Assembly (NCBI GenBank): GCA_017440965.1
Contig: JAFSGH010000040.1
Location: 1 to 46,549 of the forward strand
Reading direction: 5' to 3'
DNA: 46,549 bases
From: Clostridia bacterium
GTDB lineage: Bacteria; Bacillota; Clostridia; Oscillospirales; Acutalibacteraceae
Shown here: in pieces, positions 18,801 through 28,100 of the stretch
Layout: every line of letters begins with the position of its first letter
Position numbering within the stretch: position 1 is the stretch's first letter
Translations under genes and position numbers: made by a program
The notes under the pieces: generated by a model
What the model was told of the DNA's origin: nothing
The model's database searches: none
The model's input: the letters and a program-made list of their open reading frames with translations, nothing else

Positions 18801-18871
18801 CTCGGAAGCAACTTATTCTTTTCAAAAACAGAAAAATTATTGTGGATATTTTTGATGATCTGATATTTCAC
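15842..18871 (-). CDS. GH2 beta-galactosidase (LacZ type)
   Basis: The protein has about 1009 residues, close to E. coli LacZ. It hydrolyses beta-galactosides in the cytosol; no signal peptide is seen. Domains in order are a sugar-binding jelly roll, an immunoglobulin-like domain, a TIM barrel, and a C-terminal Bgal_small-type domain. The acid/base Glu is in IIMWSLGNEAGG (about residue 441) and the nucleophile Glu in FYLCEYAHAMG (about 523). The frame is open up to 18961. I choose the GTG at 18871 because the AAAGGA site is 8 nt upstream; the ATG at 18880 abuts that site and is less likely. The downstream partner is the broken GH78 gene, suggesting use of a rhamnose- and galactose-bearing plant glycan. 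Confidence 0.9.
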   Translation of the reverse strand: MKYQIIKNIHNNFSVFEKNKLLPRAYAVAYGNSELLKSTCYKKERYSSDIVSVLSGEWNFRFYKSINDVPDRLDTIKTKFDTVTIPSDWQRTGYQEPVYLNCPYEIKTIAPSIPEDMPVGIYRKTIVIEKLSAKHIISFLGVSNNLSLYINGKFAGYSEGSHNTAEFDITPLLSEGTNEIVVVMFKWCNGTFLECQDMFRENGIFRDVLLYNYPEGYLYDFEAVTEKTGNTYSLTVKTVLGEDKDCTVKAELFDRNKNLLASGCADKEADICFSDLSVTEWNAEVPTCYALYLTVIKDGKEMMTVRQFMGFRTIKIENGIFYVNDKPIKVKGVNHHDTDLYKGYSMSLEDMERDVRLMKELNCNGVRTSHYPPDPYFITLCDINGLYVIDEADIETHGCGEMFDDVSRISHDLKWAKHYVDRVKRMYYRDRNHPSIIMWSLGNEAGGYKCHDKCYQFLKSTGTPIPVHYEGVVRTKRFHYDVISEMYTSTEEIENMIKGKRIRHYDDKSYLCREYSKYPFYLCEYAHAMGVGPGNLEEYWDLFYKWDNSMGGCIWEWADHAVYHDGSDKYKYKYTYGGDHGEKQHDGHFCVDGLMYADRRLHTGAKCMKVVYRPVRAEYKGDGVFAFTNTNRFRNSSYIAIRYDYQINGITEKNGEIELDIDAMKTSEITLSDVKIKEGADCYINFTYTDKETGLEIAVEQIELAVSDCEYDIEIGSRISAESENGILTVIYDNGKAVFDGNTGELTSYTVNGKELLNTSPAEGRGINLNLYRALIDNDARMRDKWAEGGLNKLKKNLEHFSASIEDGEIEIDVLYSMKYKRKAMYSWFIKYVISSLGAMEIKTALRKINPEAVSDIPRFGVTLELDRSFDTAQYFGRGEAENMPDFKAQSPVGIYSAKIKDMYEPYVFPQENGMHCDTRWLKLSDGENTVALYGDAPFNFSVHHTSQSAINKAEHQEDVKDMNTTYLTVDGFTRGIGSSSCGPDTREEFRLNADKVMEFSFTIIPTKG

Positions 18872-18954
18872 AACGAACATCCTTTCAAATATTATTAAAT
18901 ATATGCTACCATAATATTTTACCAATAACAACCACTTTTTAATAATTATTTTAT

Positions 18955-18983
18955 TTGACAAATGTATTTTTTTGTATAATAAT
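18955..18983 (+). promoter_or_regulatory. Promoter for the lipoprotein-HAD-GH127 run
   Basis: Consensus TTGACA (18955-18960), a 17-nt spacer and AATAAT (18978-18983). An overlapping TATAAT at 18975-18980 would leave only 14 nt. The frame start at 18955 is inside this promoter, supporting the later ATG at 19018. Confidence 0.65.
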
Positions 18984-19017
18984 GATAAGAGATAAACTAT
19001 ATTTCGGAGGTGCCGTG

Positions 19018-19767
19018 ATGATAAAAAGAAAGATCACAGCATTATTTTCAGCAGTATTTGTTTTATGTTCCCCTGTCTTCCTTTTCGGATGCGGTAAAGA
19101 GCCGTCGGAAACGGAGAGCAGCACAGGATATGAATATACTCCTTCGGGGCAGGAGAATACTACCTCGGAAGAACAGGTATCGGGAAATTATAAGGAGTTT
19201 ACCATAGATAATTCCTGGCATAAGAATTTCCATGTTGTATACAGCTATTATAATCCCGAGCAGAGCCTTACAACGATGAAGATTGAAGAGAAGCGCTCAC
19301 AGAATGCCTTTACCGTTGAATATCTTGATACTAAATCCGTGCTTTACTATAAGGCAAACGGTAAAAATACGGATTATTATGTCATTATTGATGATGAGAA
19401 TGAGCAGGTTCATTCTGTGCTTGAGGGCAAGTCCTTCGGCTCTCTTTCAAGCATGTTCATGAAGCTTTCGGCCGTAAATGCGGATCTTCCCTCAAAAAGC
19501 AATGTGCTTTATATGTATGATGAAAATGTTGCAGGCCGTGAATGTCATAAGTATATTCAGCGTGCATATACCGACGCAAAGCTTACGCAGTCGGTTTATG
19601 TATGGGTCGATGCTCAATACGGCTTTGCGGCAAAATGCGAAGCTTATGATGCCGATAATAATCTTACGGTCATGTGGGCTGTGGAGAGCTTTGAAACAGG
19701 TACACTTACCGATGAGAATGTATTTATTGATATTTCAGGATATAGCTTCAAGGAGGAAGTAGGATGA
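19018..19767 (+). CDS. Lipoprotein of unknown function
   Basis: The protein has 249 residues. A positively charged start (MIKRK), a hydrophobic core and FLFGC (Cys25) make a type II lipoprotein signal. The mature protein begins with a Ser/Thr/Glu-rich linker (about 26-60). Its folded part has alternating strand-like segments (VLYYKANGKNTDYYVII, VYVWVDAQYGFAAKCEAYD), faintly reminiscent of LolA-like carrier folds, which I cannot confirm. The start follows CGGAGG by 7 nt. Its last 4 nt overlap the HAD gene, so the two are probably translated together. It likely sits on the outer face of the membrane. The substrate is unknown. Confidence 0.85.
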   Translation: MIKRKITALFSAVFVLCSPVFLFGCGKEPSETESSTGYEYTPSGQENTTSEEQVSGNYKEFTIDNSWHKNFHVVYSYYNPEQSLTTMKIEEKRSQNAFTVEYLDTKSVLYYKANGKNTDYYVIIDDENEQVHSVLEGKSFGSLSSMFMKLSAVNADLPSKSNVLYMYDENVAGRECHKYIQRAYTDAKLTQSVYVWVDAQYGFAAKCEAYDADNNLTVMWAVESFETGTLTDENVFIDISGYSFKEEVG

Positions 19768-20333
19768 ATGTATATGATTTCGACAACACCATTTATGACG
19801 GAGAAAGCGTATTGCACTTTTTCTTCTTTTACATAAGAAAAACACCCTATCTTCTGAAATATATCCCGAAGGTCTTTTATGCCCTTATAAAATATAAGGC
19901 GGGTAAGGTAACCGTTGAGCAGGCACTTCAGGATTATGCCCCTTTTGTAGAGGATTATTTTAAGAATATTTCCGACATAAGAGCTGATTCGGTTGAATTC
20001 TGGGATAAGCATATGGACAGAATAAAGCCTTTTTATAAAGAAATTCAGCGGGAGGATGATGTTATTGTAACGGCTTCCCCCGAGATCACAATGGAGGAGA
20101 TCTGTAAAAGGCTCGGCATAAAGCATTGTGTCGGAAGTATCATTGAGGAAGACAGCGGAAAAATTACAAGACTTTGTATGCGCTCAAGAAAGGTGCCCGC
20201 TTTTCTTGAAGCCTTCCCTGATGCTCATATTGATAATTTTTATACGGATTCTCCGAAAAACGATTCCCCGCTGATAGAGCTTGCAGACAATGCCTTTCAG
20301 GTTAAAGGAAATAAGATAATTCGCATAAAATAA
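19764..20333 (+). CDS. HAD-superfamily phosphatase (PSP-like)
   Basis: The protein has 189 residues. HAD motifs are motif I DFDNTIYDG (nucleophile Asp5, acid Asp7), motif II VTAS (about 111-114), a motif III Lys in the RSRKVPAF region, and motif IV DSPKNDSPL (about 163-171). The cap is a short helical C1 insertion, as in the phosphoserine-phosphatase branch. It would dephosphorylate a small metabolite in the cytosol; the substrate is unknown. An AAGGAGG site lies inside the lipoprotein gene and the ATGA overlap couples the two. The GH127 gene follows after 12 nt. Confidence 0.85.
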   Translation: MNVYDFDNTIYDGESVLHFFFFYIRKTPYLLKYIPKVFYALIKYKAGKVTVEQALQDYAPFVEDYFKNISDIRADSVEFWDKHMDRIKPFYKEIQREDDVIVTASPEITMEEICKRLGIKHCVGSIIEEDSGKITRLCMRSRKVPAFLEAFPDAHIDNFYTDSPKNDSPLIELADNAFQVKGNKIIRIK

Positions 20334-20345
20334 GGCGGTGTTGAT

Positions 20346-22178
20346 ATGAAAAAGCTTGATGCAGTTTCTTTTGATAAGGTCAGTATATCCGACGGCTTCT
20401 GGTCTGACAGAATTGACCGGAATAAGAATGTGACTGTTTTTTCCGTCCGTGACCGATTCAAGGCAACAGGAAGATTTGAGGCGTTCAGATTTAACTGGAC
20501 AGAAGGCTCTGATATTCCGAAGCCCCATTATTTCTGGGATTCCGATGTTGCCAAGTGGATAGAAAGCGTTGCATATATTCTTAAGGATGAGCCTCAGCAC
20601 GAGTTAAGAAAAGAAGCTGAGGAGCTTATTGAACTGATGGAAAAAAATCAGTGTGAGGACGGATATTTCAATATTTATCACACTGTCGTTGCACCTCAGC
20701 TCAGATTCAAAAACAGAGACAATCACGAATTATACTGTCTCGGTCACTTTATTGAAGCGGCTGTTGCTTTCTTTGAGGCAACGGGAGACGGAAGGCTTCT
20801 TGAAATAACCGACAGATATATTGATCTTGTTATAAAAGTCTTCTGTGAGGAAAAAAGTGCCGATTTTGTAACCCCCGGACATGAAGAAATAGAGCTTGCA
20901 TTGATAAGGCTTTACAGACTTAAAAAGGATAAAAAATATCTTGAGCTTGCCCGATTCTTTATTGATCAGCGAGGACAAAAAGAGGAGCAGCTCTGCGATT
21001 GGTATAACAGCTCCTATAATCAGTCACATCTTCCCGTTAGACAGCAAAAAGAGGTAATGGGACACAGTGTCCGTGCCTGCTATCTTTATTCCGCTATGGC
21101 GGATCTTGCAAAGGAAACTGACGATGAGGAGCTGCTTGAAGCCTGCAGGGCATTATTTGATGATATTACGGAAAGAAAAATGTACATAACGGGAGGCGTA
21201 GGCTCAAGCTGTCACGGAGAAGCGTTCACCGTAAAGTATGATCTGCCTAATGATACTGCATATGCAGAGACTTGTGCGTCAATTGCTCTTATGATGTTTG
21301 CTGACAGAATGAAGGATATTGATCTTGATTCGAGGTATGGGGATATTGTAGAGAAAACAATATATAACGGTATCATATCGGGAATATCTCTTGACGGAAG
21401 ATCATTTTTCTATGAAAATCCTCTTGAGATCAATATTGCCGATCATTCGAGACACACATCCCTTGTCCGTCACGGCGAAAGACTGCCCATAACAAAACGC
21501 AAGGAGGTTTTTGACTGCTCCTGCTGTCCTCCCAATATGACGCGATTCTTAGCTTCTGTAGGCGGACATATCTTTTCCTGCAACGAAAAGGATATTTTTG
21601 TGCATCAGTTTATACCGTGTAATGCACAAATAAACGGTTCTTTTGTAAATATTGAGACTGAGTATCCGAAAAACGGAAAAGTCAGAATCAGTATAAAGGA
21701 CGCAGAAGGAAAACGGCTGTTTGTAAGAATACCCGCCTGGTGCAGAAACTTCAGCATATCTTCTGATTATGAAAAAATCAACGGATATGCCGTTATCGGC
21801 GTAACCGGTGATGACTTTGAAATTGAGCTTGATTTTAAGATGGAAGTGCGTTTTATAAAATGCTCTGAGCTTGTCAGAGCCAATGAAGGCAAATGTGCCG
21901 TGATGTGCGGCCCCGTTGTGTACTGTATGGAAAAAACAGATAATGATTTTGAGCATTATGAGATACAGCTTGATACGGCAAGTGATCCGCAGATATGCTT
22001 TTCAGAATACTTTAATGCAAATGTAATCAGGCTTAATGCATTCAGAAACAAAATTGATTGCGGACTTTACAGTGATATTTCTGACTTTGAAAAAGAAGCG
22101 GTCGAAGTCAGGCTGATTCCTTATTTCGGCTTTGCCAACAGAGGAGACAGCAGTATGGCGGTATGGCTCAGATACTGA
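20346..22178 (+). CDS. GH127 beta-L-arabinofuranosidase-type glycoside hydrolase
   Basis: The protein has 610 residues and no signal peptide. GH127 enzymes release beta-L-arabinofuranose with a catalytic Cys held by zinc. The features seen are the YFWDSDVAKWIES start of the (alpha/alpha)6 barrel, the DGYFNIY loop, YITGGVGSSCHGEAF, AYAETCAS (zinc-ligand-type Glu near 308 and Cys) and FDCSCCPPNMTR (Cys cluster near 390-393, including the likely nucleophile). The C-terminal part is a beta-sandwich. It is cytosolic and third in the run. The substrate would be plant arabinan or extensin-derived oligosaccharides, by family. Confidence 0.9.
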   Translation: MKKLDAVSFDKVSISDGFWSDRIDRNKNVTVFSVRDRFKATGRFEAFRFNWTEGSDIPKPHYFWDSDVAKWIESVAYILKDEPQHELRKEAEELIELMEKNQCEDGYFNIYHTVVAPQLRFKNRDNHELYCLGHFIEAAVAFFEATGDGRLLEITDRYIDLVIKVFCEEKSADFVTPGHEEIELALIRLYRLKKDKKYLELARFFIDQRGQKEEQLCDWYNSSYNQSHLPVRQQKEVMGHSVRACYLYSAMADLAKETDDEELLEACRALFDDITERKMYITGGVGSSCHGEAFTVKYDLPNDTAYAETCASIALMMFADRMKDIDLDSRYGDIVEKTIYNGIISGISLDGRSFFYENPLEINIADHSRHTSLVRHGERLPITKRKEVFDCSCCPPNMTRFLASVGGHIFSCNEKDIFVHQFIPCNAQINGSFVNIETEYPKNGKVRISIKDAEGKRLFVRIPAWCRNFSISSDYEKINGYAVIGVTGDDFEIELDFKMEVRFIKCSELVRANEGKCAVMCGPVVYCMEKTDNDFEHYEIQLDTASDPQICFSEYFNANVIRLNAFRNKIDCGLYSDISDFEKEAVEVRLIPYFGFANRGDSSMAVWLRY

Positions 22179-22216
22179 TCTTTTAAGCTTTTTGTTAAAT
22201 AAAAACATAAATTTAT

Positions 22217-22254
22217 CCCCTCGGCCCGTAAAAATAACGGGTCGGGGGGATTTT
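22217..22254. terminator. Terminator between convergent GH127 and gdhA
   Basis: A 12-bp stem with two wobble pairs (CCCCTCGGCCCG and CGGGTCGGGGGG) encloses a 9-nt loop and is followed by TTTT. It lies between two convergent genes. Confidence 0.85.
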
Positions 22255-22287
22255 CCGTATTCTTCTGAAATTTTATAGATCCTTTTA

Positions 22288-23631
22288 TCAGATGAGTCCC
22301 TGCTCAAGCATCGCCTGGGCTACTCTTTTGAAGCCTGCGATATTTGCTCCTGCAACAAGATCATATCCGAGTCCGTACTCCTCTGCACATTCAGCGGATA
22401 CATCGTGGATGTGAGTCATGATCTCGTGAAGCTTCTTGTCAACCTTTTCTGCGGACCATGTATATCTTGCAGAGTTCTGGCTCATTTCAAGAGCAGATAC
22501 GGCAACACCGCCTGCATTAACAGCCTTTGAGGGAGCTACAGCCTTACATCTCATCTGAAGATACTTAAGTGCATCGTTCTTTGTGGGCATATTTGAAACC
22601 TCAATGTAATACTGAGTGCCGTTTGCGACAATCTTTTTTGCCTCTGCAATATCAACCTCGTTTTGTGTTGCACAGGGCATAACAATGTCAGCCTTTACGC
22701 CCCAGGGCTTCTTATCAGGGATAAATTCAACACCGAATTTTTTTGCATATTCATCTACGGTAAGATTTTCTGCACGCATTTTAAGCATAAAATCTATCTT
22801 TTCGGGAGTTGAAACACCGTCGGGATCATAAATATATCCGGTGGGATCGGAAAGGGTGACTACCTTTGCACCTAACTCAGCCATCTTTTTTGCAACACCC
22901 CAGGCAACATTACCGAATCCCGAAATTACAACAGTCTTATCCTCAATGGTATCATTGAAGTGCTTTAATACCTCCTGAAGATAGTAAACAGCACCGTAGC
23001 CGGTTGCCTCGGGGCGGATAAGAGAGCCGCCGTAAGAGAGACCTTTACCGGTCAATACGCCGTTTTCAAAGGTTGCCTTTATTCTTTTATACTGTCCGAA
23101 CAGATAACCGATCTCTCTGCCGCCGACACCGATATCACCTGCAGGTACGTCAACATCGGGACCTACATATCTGTAAAGCTCTGTCATAAAGCTCTGACAG
23201 AAGCGCATTATTTCCGCATCGCTTTTTCCGATGGGATCAAAGTTTGCTCCGCCTTTGCCGCCGCCGATGGGAAGGCCTGTAAGAGAGTTTTTGAAGGTCT
23301 GCTCAAAGCCGAGGAATTTAATGATACCGGAATAAACACTGGGATGGAAACGAAGTCCGCCCTTATAAGGACCGATAGCGGAATTGAACTGATAACGATA
23401 GCCTCTGTTGACCTGAACCTTTCCGTTGTCATCTACCCATGTAACTCTGAAAGAGATAGCTCTGTCGGGCTCTGTCATTCTTGTGAGAATATCATTCTTT
23501 TCATATTCGGGATGAGCATCTACAAGAGGCTCTATCGATCTGAAGACCTCTTCTACAGTCTGTATAAATTCGGGCTCGTGTGCATTTCTTGTTTTTACGT
23601 GCTCAATTACACGCTCAATGTAAGCATTCAT
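22288..23631 (-). CDS. gdhA: NADP-type glutamate dehydrogenase
   Basis: The protein has 447 residues, the usual hexameric GDH length. It interconverts 2-oxoglutarate plus ammonia and glutamate. Features seen are the substrate segment PYKGGLRFHPSV, the catalytic Lys in LPIGGGKGGANFDP (about 120-135), the VPAGDIGVGGREIGY segment, and the nucleotide fold VVISGFGNVAWG (about 230-245). The start has a GGAGG site. It is monocistronic, with its own promoter and a leader of about 110 nt. The NADP preference is assumed from overall similarity to the clostridial/E. coli group. Confidence 0.96.
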   Translation of the reverse strand: MNAYIERVIEHVKTRNAHEPEFIQTVEEVFRSIEPLVDAHPEYEKNDILTRMTEPDRAISFRVTWVDDNGKVQVNRGYRYQFNSAIGPYKGGLRFHPSVYSGIIKFLGFEQTFKNSLTGLPIGGGKGGANFDPIGKSDAEIMRFCQSFMTELYRYVGPDVDVPAGDIGVGGREIGYLFGQYKRIKATFENGVLTGKGLSYGGSLIRPEATGYGAVYYLQEVLKHFNDTIEDKTVVISGFGNVAWGVAKKMAELGAKVVTLSDPTGYIYDPDGVSTPEKIDFMLKMRAENLTVDEYAKKFGVEFIPDKKPWGVKADIVMPCATQNEVDIAEAKKIVANGTQYYIEVSNMPTKNDALKYLQMRCKAVAPSKAVNAGGVAVSALEMSQNSARYTWSAEKVDKKLHEIMTHIHDVSAECAEEYGLGYDLVAGANIAGFKRVAQAMLEQGLI

Positions 23632-23747
23632 AAATTATAACCTCCGGAAAATCAGTTGCATCTATAAAAATAAGTTATAGGCAAATGTTGATAATATGAT
23701 ATTATTCTTACAATATATTATATCCTGCCAACAATAATTTAGTTAAT

Positions 23748-23776
23748 ACAATACTACTATGAAAGCTGAATGTCAA
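23748..23776 (-). promoter_or_regulatory. Sigma-A-type promoter for gdhA
   Basis: Minus strand TTGACA (23776-23771), a 17-nt spacer and TATTGT (23753-23748). The predicted start is about 110 nt upstream of gdhA. The 380-bp gap 23632-24011 holds this promoter and the candidate sigG promoter. The rest is A/T-rich with nothing I can name. Confidence 0.65.
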
Positions 23777-23946
23777 GCAATATTTTTAGATATTTTGTTG
23801 TAAATTTGATTAAAATTTGTAATGTAAAACATAGCAAAAATAATTTATTTTATTTGCATTATCAGACATATAAGCAATTATTTATGGCAGTCTTTTGTTT
23901 TTGAGCAAAGCATACAAAATAATTATGAGAGGCAATAAAATTATAG

Positions 23947-23974
23947 GCATTTTTTTGTTTTTTTAACCAATACT
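23947..23974 (+). promoter_or_regulatory. Candidate forespore-type promoter for sigG
   Basis: GCATT (23947-23951), a 16-nt T-rich spacer and CAATACT (23968-23974) resemble the GYATA / CATnnTA pattern of sigma-F and sigma-G promoters. No clear sigma-A promoter precedes sigG. The match is partial. Confidence 0.3.
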
Positions 23975-24011
23975 CTTTTTGTCCGTGAAAGTGAAAGAAA
24001 AGAGATGAAAA

Positions 24012-24776
24012 ATGCATTATTCAAAGGTTGAAATTACTGCAGTAAACACTTCAGGCTTAAAGGTACTGTCTGAAAAGGAGTGCACTGAGCTTCTCAGAAA
24101 AACAAAGGAAGGGGATAAAGCAGCCAGAGAAAAGCTTATAAAAGGTAATCTGCGACTTGTTCTGTCTGTGGTGCAAAGATTCAGAAACAGGGATGAGAAT
24201 CCCGATGATCTTTTTCAGGTCGGCTGTGTAGGACTTATTAAGGCATGTGATAATTTTGATATAACACAGCCCGTAAAATTCAGCACATATGCTGTTCCTA
24301 TGATAATAGGAGAGATAAAAAGATATCTGAGGGATAATACCTACCTCAGAGTTTCAAGATCCCTTCGCGATATAGCATATCATGCAATGCAGGTAAAGGA
24401 AGAGCTTACAAATCTGAATAACCGAGAGCCGACTCCGGAGGAAATTGCCGAAAGACTCGGGATAAGTGTGCATAAGGTGATAATTGCACTGGAATCCGTC
24501 GTTGAGCCGTTATCTTTGTATGAGCCGGTCTATAATGATAACGGAGATGCTTTGTATGTTGTTGATCAGTTAGGGGATTCCTCCTCGGACAGTGACTGGA
24601 TAGAGGAAATCAATATGCGTGAAGCCATCGGTAAGCTTGATAAAAGAGAAAAAATGATTCTTCATCAGCGCTTTATACTCGGAAAAACACAGACAGAGGT
24701 TGCTGAAGAGATCGGTATTTCTCAGGCTCAGGTCTCAAGACTTGAAAAGGGTGCAATGGGAAAAATCAAAGCATAG
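24012..24776 (+). CDS. sigG: RNA polymerase sporulation sigma factor SigG
   Basis: The protein has 254 residues. SigG directs late forespore transcription. The N-terminal KVEITAVNTSGLKVL matches the B. subtilis SigG start as I recall it. Region 2 contains NLRLVLSVVQRF, DDLFQVGCVGLIKA and KFSTYAVPMIIGEIKRYLRDN. Region 3 contains VSRSLRDIAYHAMQVKEEL. Region 4 has the helix-turn-helix TQTEVAEEIGISQAQVSRLEK. The first two features separate SigG from SigF. The ribosome binding site is weak (AGAGA region), so translation may be low. The ylmC-type gene follows after 47 nt, the same order as in B. subtilis (sigG ... ylmC). Confidence 0.95.
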   Translation: MHYSKVEITAVNTSGLKVLSEKECTELLRKTKEGDKAAREKLIKGNLRLVLSVVQRFRNRDENPDDLFQVGCVGLIKACDNFDITQPVKFSTYAVPMIIGEIKRYLRDNTYLRVSRSLRDIAYHAMQVKEELTNLNNREPTPEEIAERLGISVHKVIIALESVVEPLSLYEPVYNDNGDALYVVDQLGDSSSDSDWIEEINMREAIGKLDKREKMILHQRFILGKTQTEVAEEIGISQAQVSRLEKGAMGKIKA

Positions 24777-24823
24777 CACATTAATCACCGACAAGAGGAA
24801 TATACTTTTCTCGAGGTGTTAAT

Positions 24824-25114
24824 ATGAATTGCTGTATCGATGAGCTTTGTAATAAGGATGTAATATCTATTGAGACAGGCTGCAGGATCGGATATGTGTG
24901 CGATGTAGAGGTCGATACCGTATCGGGAAATATTGCAGCCTTGCTGGTTACTGAAAGGTCTGCAGGTTTTTCTTTGAAGAGATCCGATTGCTTCAGAATA
25001 GCCTGGTGCGATATCGTGGTGATGGGGGAAGAGACGATACTTGTAAGAAATATTCAGGTGCACAATGATGAACGGAAAAGTAGCAGGAGCATTTTTAATT
25101 TATTTTCAAAGTAA
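24824..25114 (+). CDS. ylmC: YlmC/YmxH family sporulation-associated PRC-barrel protein
   Basis: The protein has 96 residues. A PRC-barrel-like domain is suggested by IDELCNKDVISIETGCRIGYVCDVEVDTVSG and SDCFRIAWCDIVVMGEETILV. YlmC/YmxH proteins occur near sporulation genes, with no established biochemical role. This copy is rich in cysteine (six in the first 75 residues), which is notable. It starts after GAGGTG. Position directly after sigG supports the assignment. Confidence 0.85.
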   Translation: MNCCIDELCNKDVISIETGCRIGYVCDVEVDTVSGNIAALLVTERSAGFSLKRSDCFRIAWCDIVVMGEETILVRNIQVHNDERKSSRSIFNLFSK

Positions 25115-25182
25115 TACTTGCAAATGTGCGTATTATATTATAAACTATAATAAAATTATCCGAATACGGAGGGATATAAAAA

Positions 25183-28100
25183 ATGCTTAACGATAAACAG
25201 ATCGAAAGACTGCTCGGAAAGATGGAGAGATTTATTGCTCAGTTAGAGCCCCGTATTTTCGTTAAAGTCGGCGAACTCAATAATGTTGAAATGTGCCATG
25301 TTGATAAAAGATATCATTCTTTGCCTGAGCTTCCTTTTGTAAAGGCTGAAAAGGGCTGTGAATGGAAGGGTGAGGGAACATACTGCTGGTTCAAGGGTGA
25401 CTTTACTGTTCCTGCTGAGCTTGACGGCAGAACATTGTTCATTAAACCTCACATCGGAGGATATGAAGCTCTTTTATTTGTAAACGGAATGCCTTTCGGT
25501 ACATTTGCCTCAAAAATAGTTGTGACCTCTCACGGAAATCACTATTGCGATATGTTGAAATATGCTCCAAAGGCAGGAGAAAAACTTGATATTGCTCTTG
25601 AGTATTATGCAGGTCATTATGTGCCCGGTACCAGTCCTTTTGAGACAAACAGACTCAGTGATTTCAGATTTACATATAACGGAGCAGATATCTGCGTAAA
25701 GGATTATGAGGTTTCTGAATTCTATTTTGACCTCAAGACGATCTATCAGCTTTATATGAATCTTCCCGAAAAGAGCTTCAGAAGAGCAAAGGTCATAAAT
25801 GCACTTGTTGATATTTACAATAAGGTGCCTATGGCAACAGAGGATGTACCCTTTGAATGCGTGCTTGACGGTCTCAGAGATGCTAAAGATATAATTAAGG
25901 ATGTTCTTGCTGCAAAGAACGGTGATTCTGCTCCCAAGGCTGCAATTATCGGTCATTCCCATATGGATACAGCATGGTTATGGCATGTAGGTGAGACCGT
26001 AAAGAAATGTGCAAGAACATATGCTAATCAGCTGAGCCTTATGCAGCAGTATCCTGAGTATAAGTTCATTCAGTCCTCTGCTTGTCACAGCGATATGATA
26101 AGAAAATATTATCCTGAGCTTTTTGAGGAGATAAAGAAGGCTGTTGCAGAAGGCAGATATGAGCCCAACGGTGGTGTTTGGGTTGAATGTGACTGTAATA
26201 TCACATCGGGCGAATCTATGATAAGACAGTTCCTCTGGGGACAGAGATTTACCCGTAAGCATTTCGGATACACTTCAAATTGCTTCTGGCTTCCCGATAC
26301 CTTCGGTTATTCTGCTGCAATTCCTCAGATCATGAAGGGCTGTGCAGTTGATTATTTCCTTACAACTAAGATCAGCTGGAACGATACAAATGATTTCCCC
26401 TATGATACCTTCTATTGGCAGGGAATTGACGGCACAAAGGTATTTACTCATTTCAATACAACTCACCACGCTCCCGATGCTGAGGATGTTTACGACAGGA
26501 TCAATAACGGCATCAAGCAAAGAGGTGTTACCGATAAGAGAATGCTGACCTTCGGCTTCGGAGACGGCGGCGGCGGTCCCGAGTTCGAAATGATCGAAAT
26601 GGCAAGACGAATTGAGGACCTTGAGGGAGTTCCGAAGACGGAATATAAGCTTGTCGGCGATTTTATGAAGGAGCTTGAGGATACCTGTGTTTCTCCCAAT
26701 ACCTACAGAGGTGAGCTTTATCTTGAGCTCCACAGAGGAACTCTTACAAATCAGCATACGATCAAGAGAAACAACCGTAAGTCCGAGTATGCTCTCCGTG
26801 ATCTTGAATTTGTTACGGTCAACGATGCCGTAAGCCGGGACAAGGCGGCAGACAGCTGCGATATCGCTCCTCTTTATGAGACTCTTCTTCTTAATCAGTT
26901 CCATGATATCCTTCCCGGTACATGTATCAACAAGGCTCACAAGGAAAGCCGCGAGCAGACAACAGCTCTTATAAAGGAAGCCAAGGAAAAGACTGCAATG
27001 CTCATCAGGACAAATGATGACAACACGGTTACTGTTATTAATACTCTTTCCTTTGACCGTAACGATGTTCTTTTCCTCAATGTTCCCGAAGGACTCATGG
27101 TAGATGGAAGATACAAGCAGCAGAGATATGTTGATCTTGACGGAAATTCCATCCTTCTTGTAGGCGGTGTAAAGGTTCCCGCCTTCAGCAGTGTAACACT
27201 TACATTGAAGGAATATGATCTCAGATTCTCCAGCAATTTCCTTAAGGAGGGCAATAAGCTTTCCGCACCCTTGTACGAGGTAGAATTTGCTGAAAACGGC
27301 ACAGTATCATCATATTACGATAAGCGTGTCGGCAGGCAGATCGTAAACGGTGAAAACTTCAACACTCTTCTTATGGCTGAAGATGTACCCATGAGCTGGG
27401 ATAACTGGGATGTTGATGCAGACTATGAAAACAAGTTCAGAAATGTGTCGGAACTTATTTCAAGCGAAACAGTATCTGTCGGCAGAGTGGCATATATAAT
27501 AAGAAATAAATACCGCATCAGCGATGCATCAACAGTAACTCAGGATATGATGTTCTTTGCAGATTCCGCAGAGATACGTTTTGATACAATTATTGACTGG
27601 AACGACAATCACAAGTTCCTGAAAGTTGCTTTTGATACTGATGTATATGATGATTTTGCACGCCATGAGATCCAGTTCGGTTACGCAAAGCGTCCCACAA
27701 CAAGAAATACCTCTGAAGAGCAGGCTAAATTTGAGGTTCTTAACCATAAGTATTCCGATATTTCGGAAGCAAGATACGGTGTTGCAGTGCTTAATGACTG
27801 TAAGTACGGAATCAGTGCAAAGGACGGAAGTCTTCGTCTTTCACTTCATAAGGGCGGTAACCGTCCTGACCACGAGGGTGATACCGACGGTCTTCACAGA
27901 GTGGTTTATTCTGTTCTTCCTCACGATTCAGGCTTCGGTTCGGAAGCAGTTATCAAGCCCTCTTATATGCTTAATGTTCCCGTGCTTCAGGTAAACGGTT
28001 CTGCAGATATCAAGCCTCTTGTTACCGTAAATGCTGATAACTGTATAATTGAAACAATAAAGCCCTGCGAGGATACTCAGAAGGCATTTATTGCCCGTAT

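Noticed and set aside
26275-26940. Large minus-strand open frame inside the GH38 gene
   Set aside because: Antisense shadow of a strongly conserved mannosidase; no ribosome binding site or family features.
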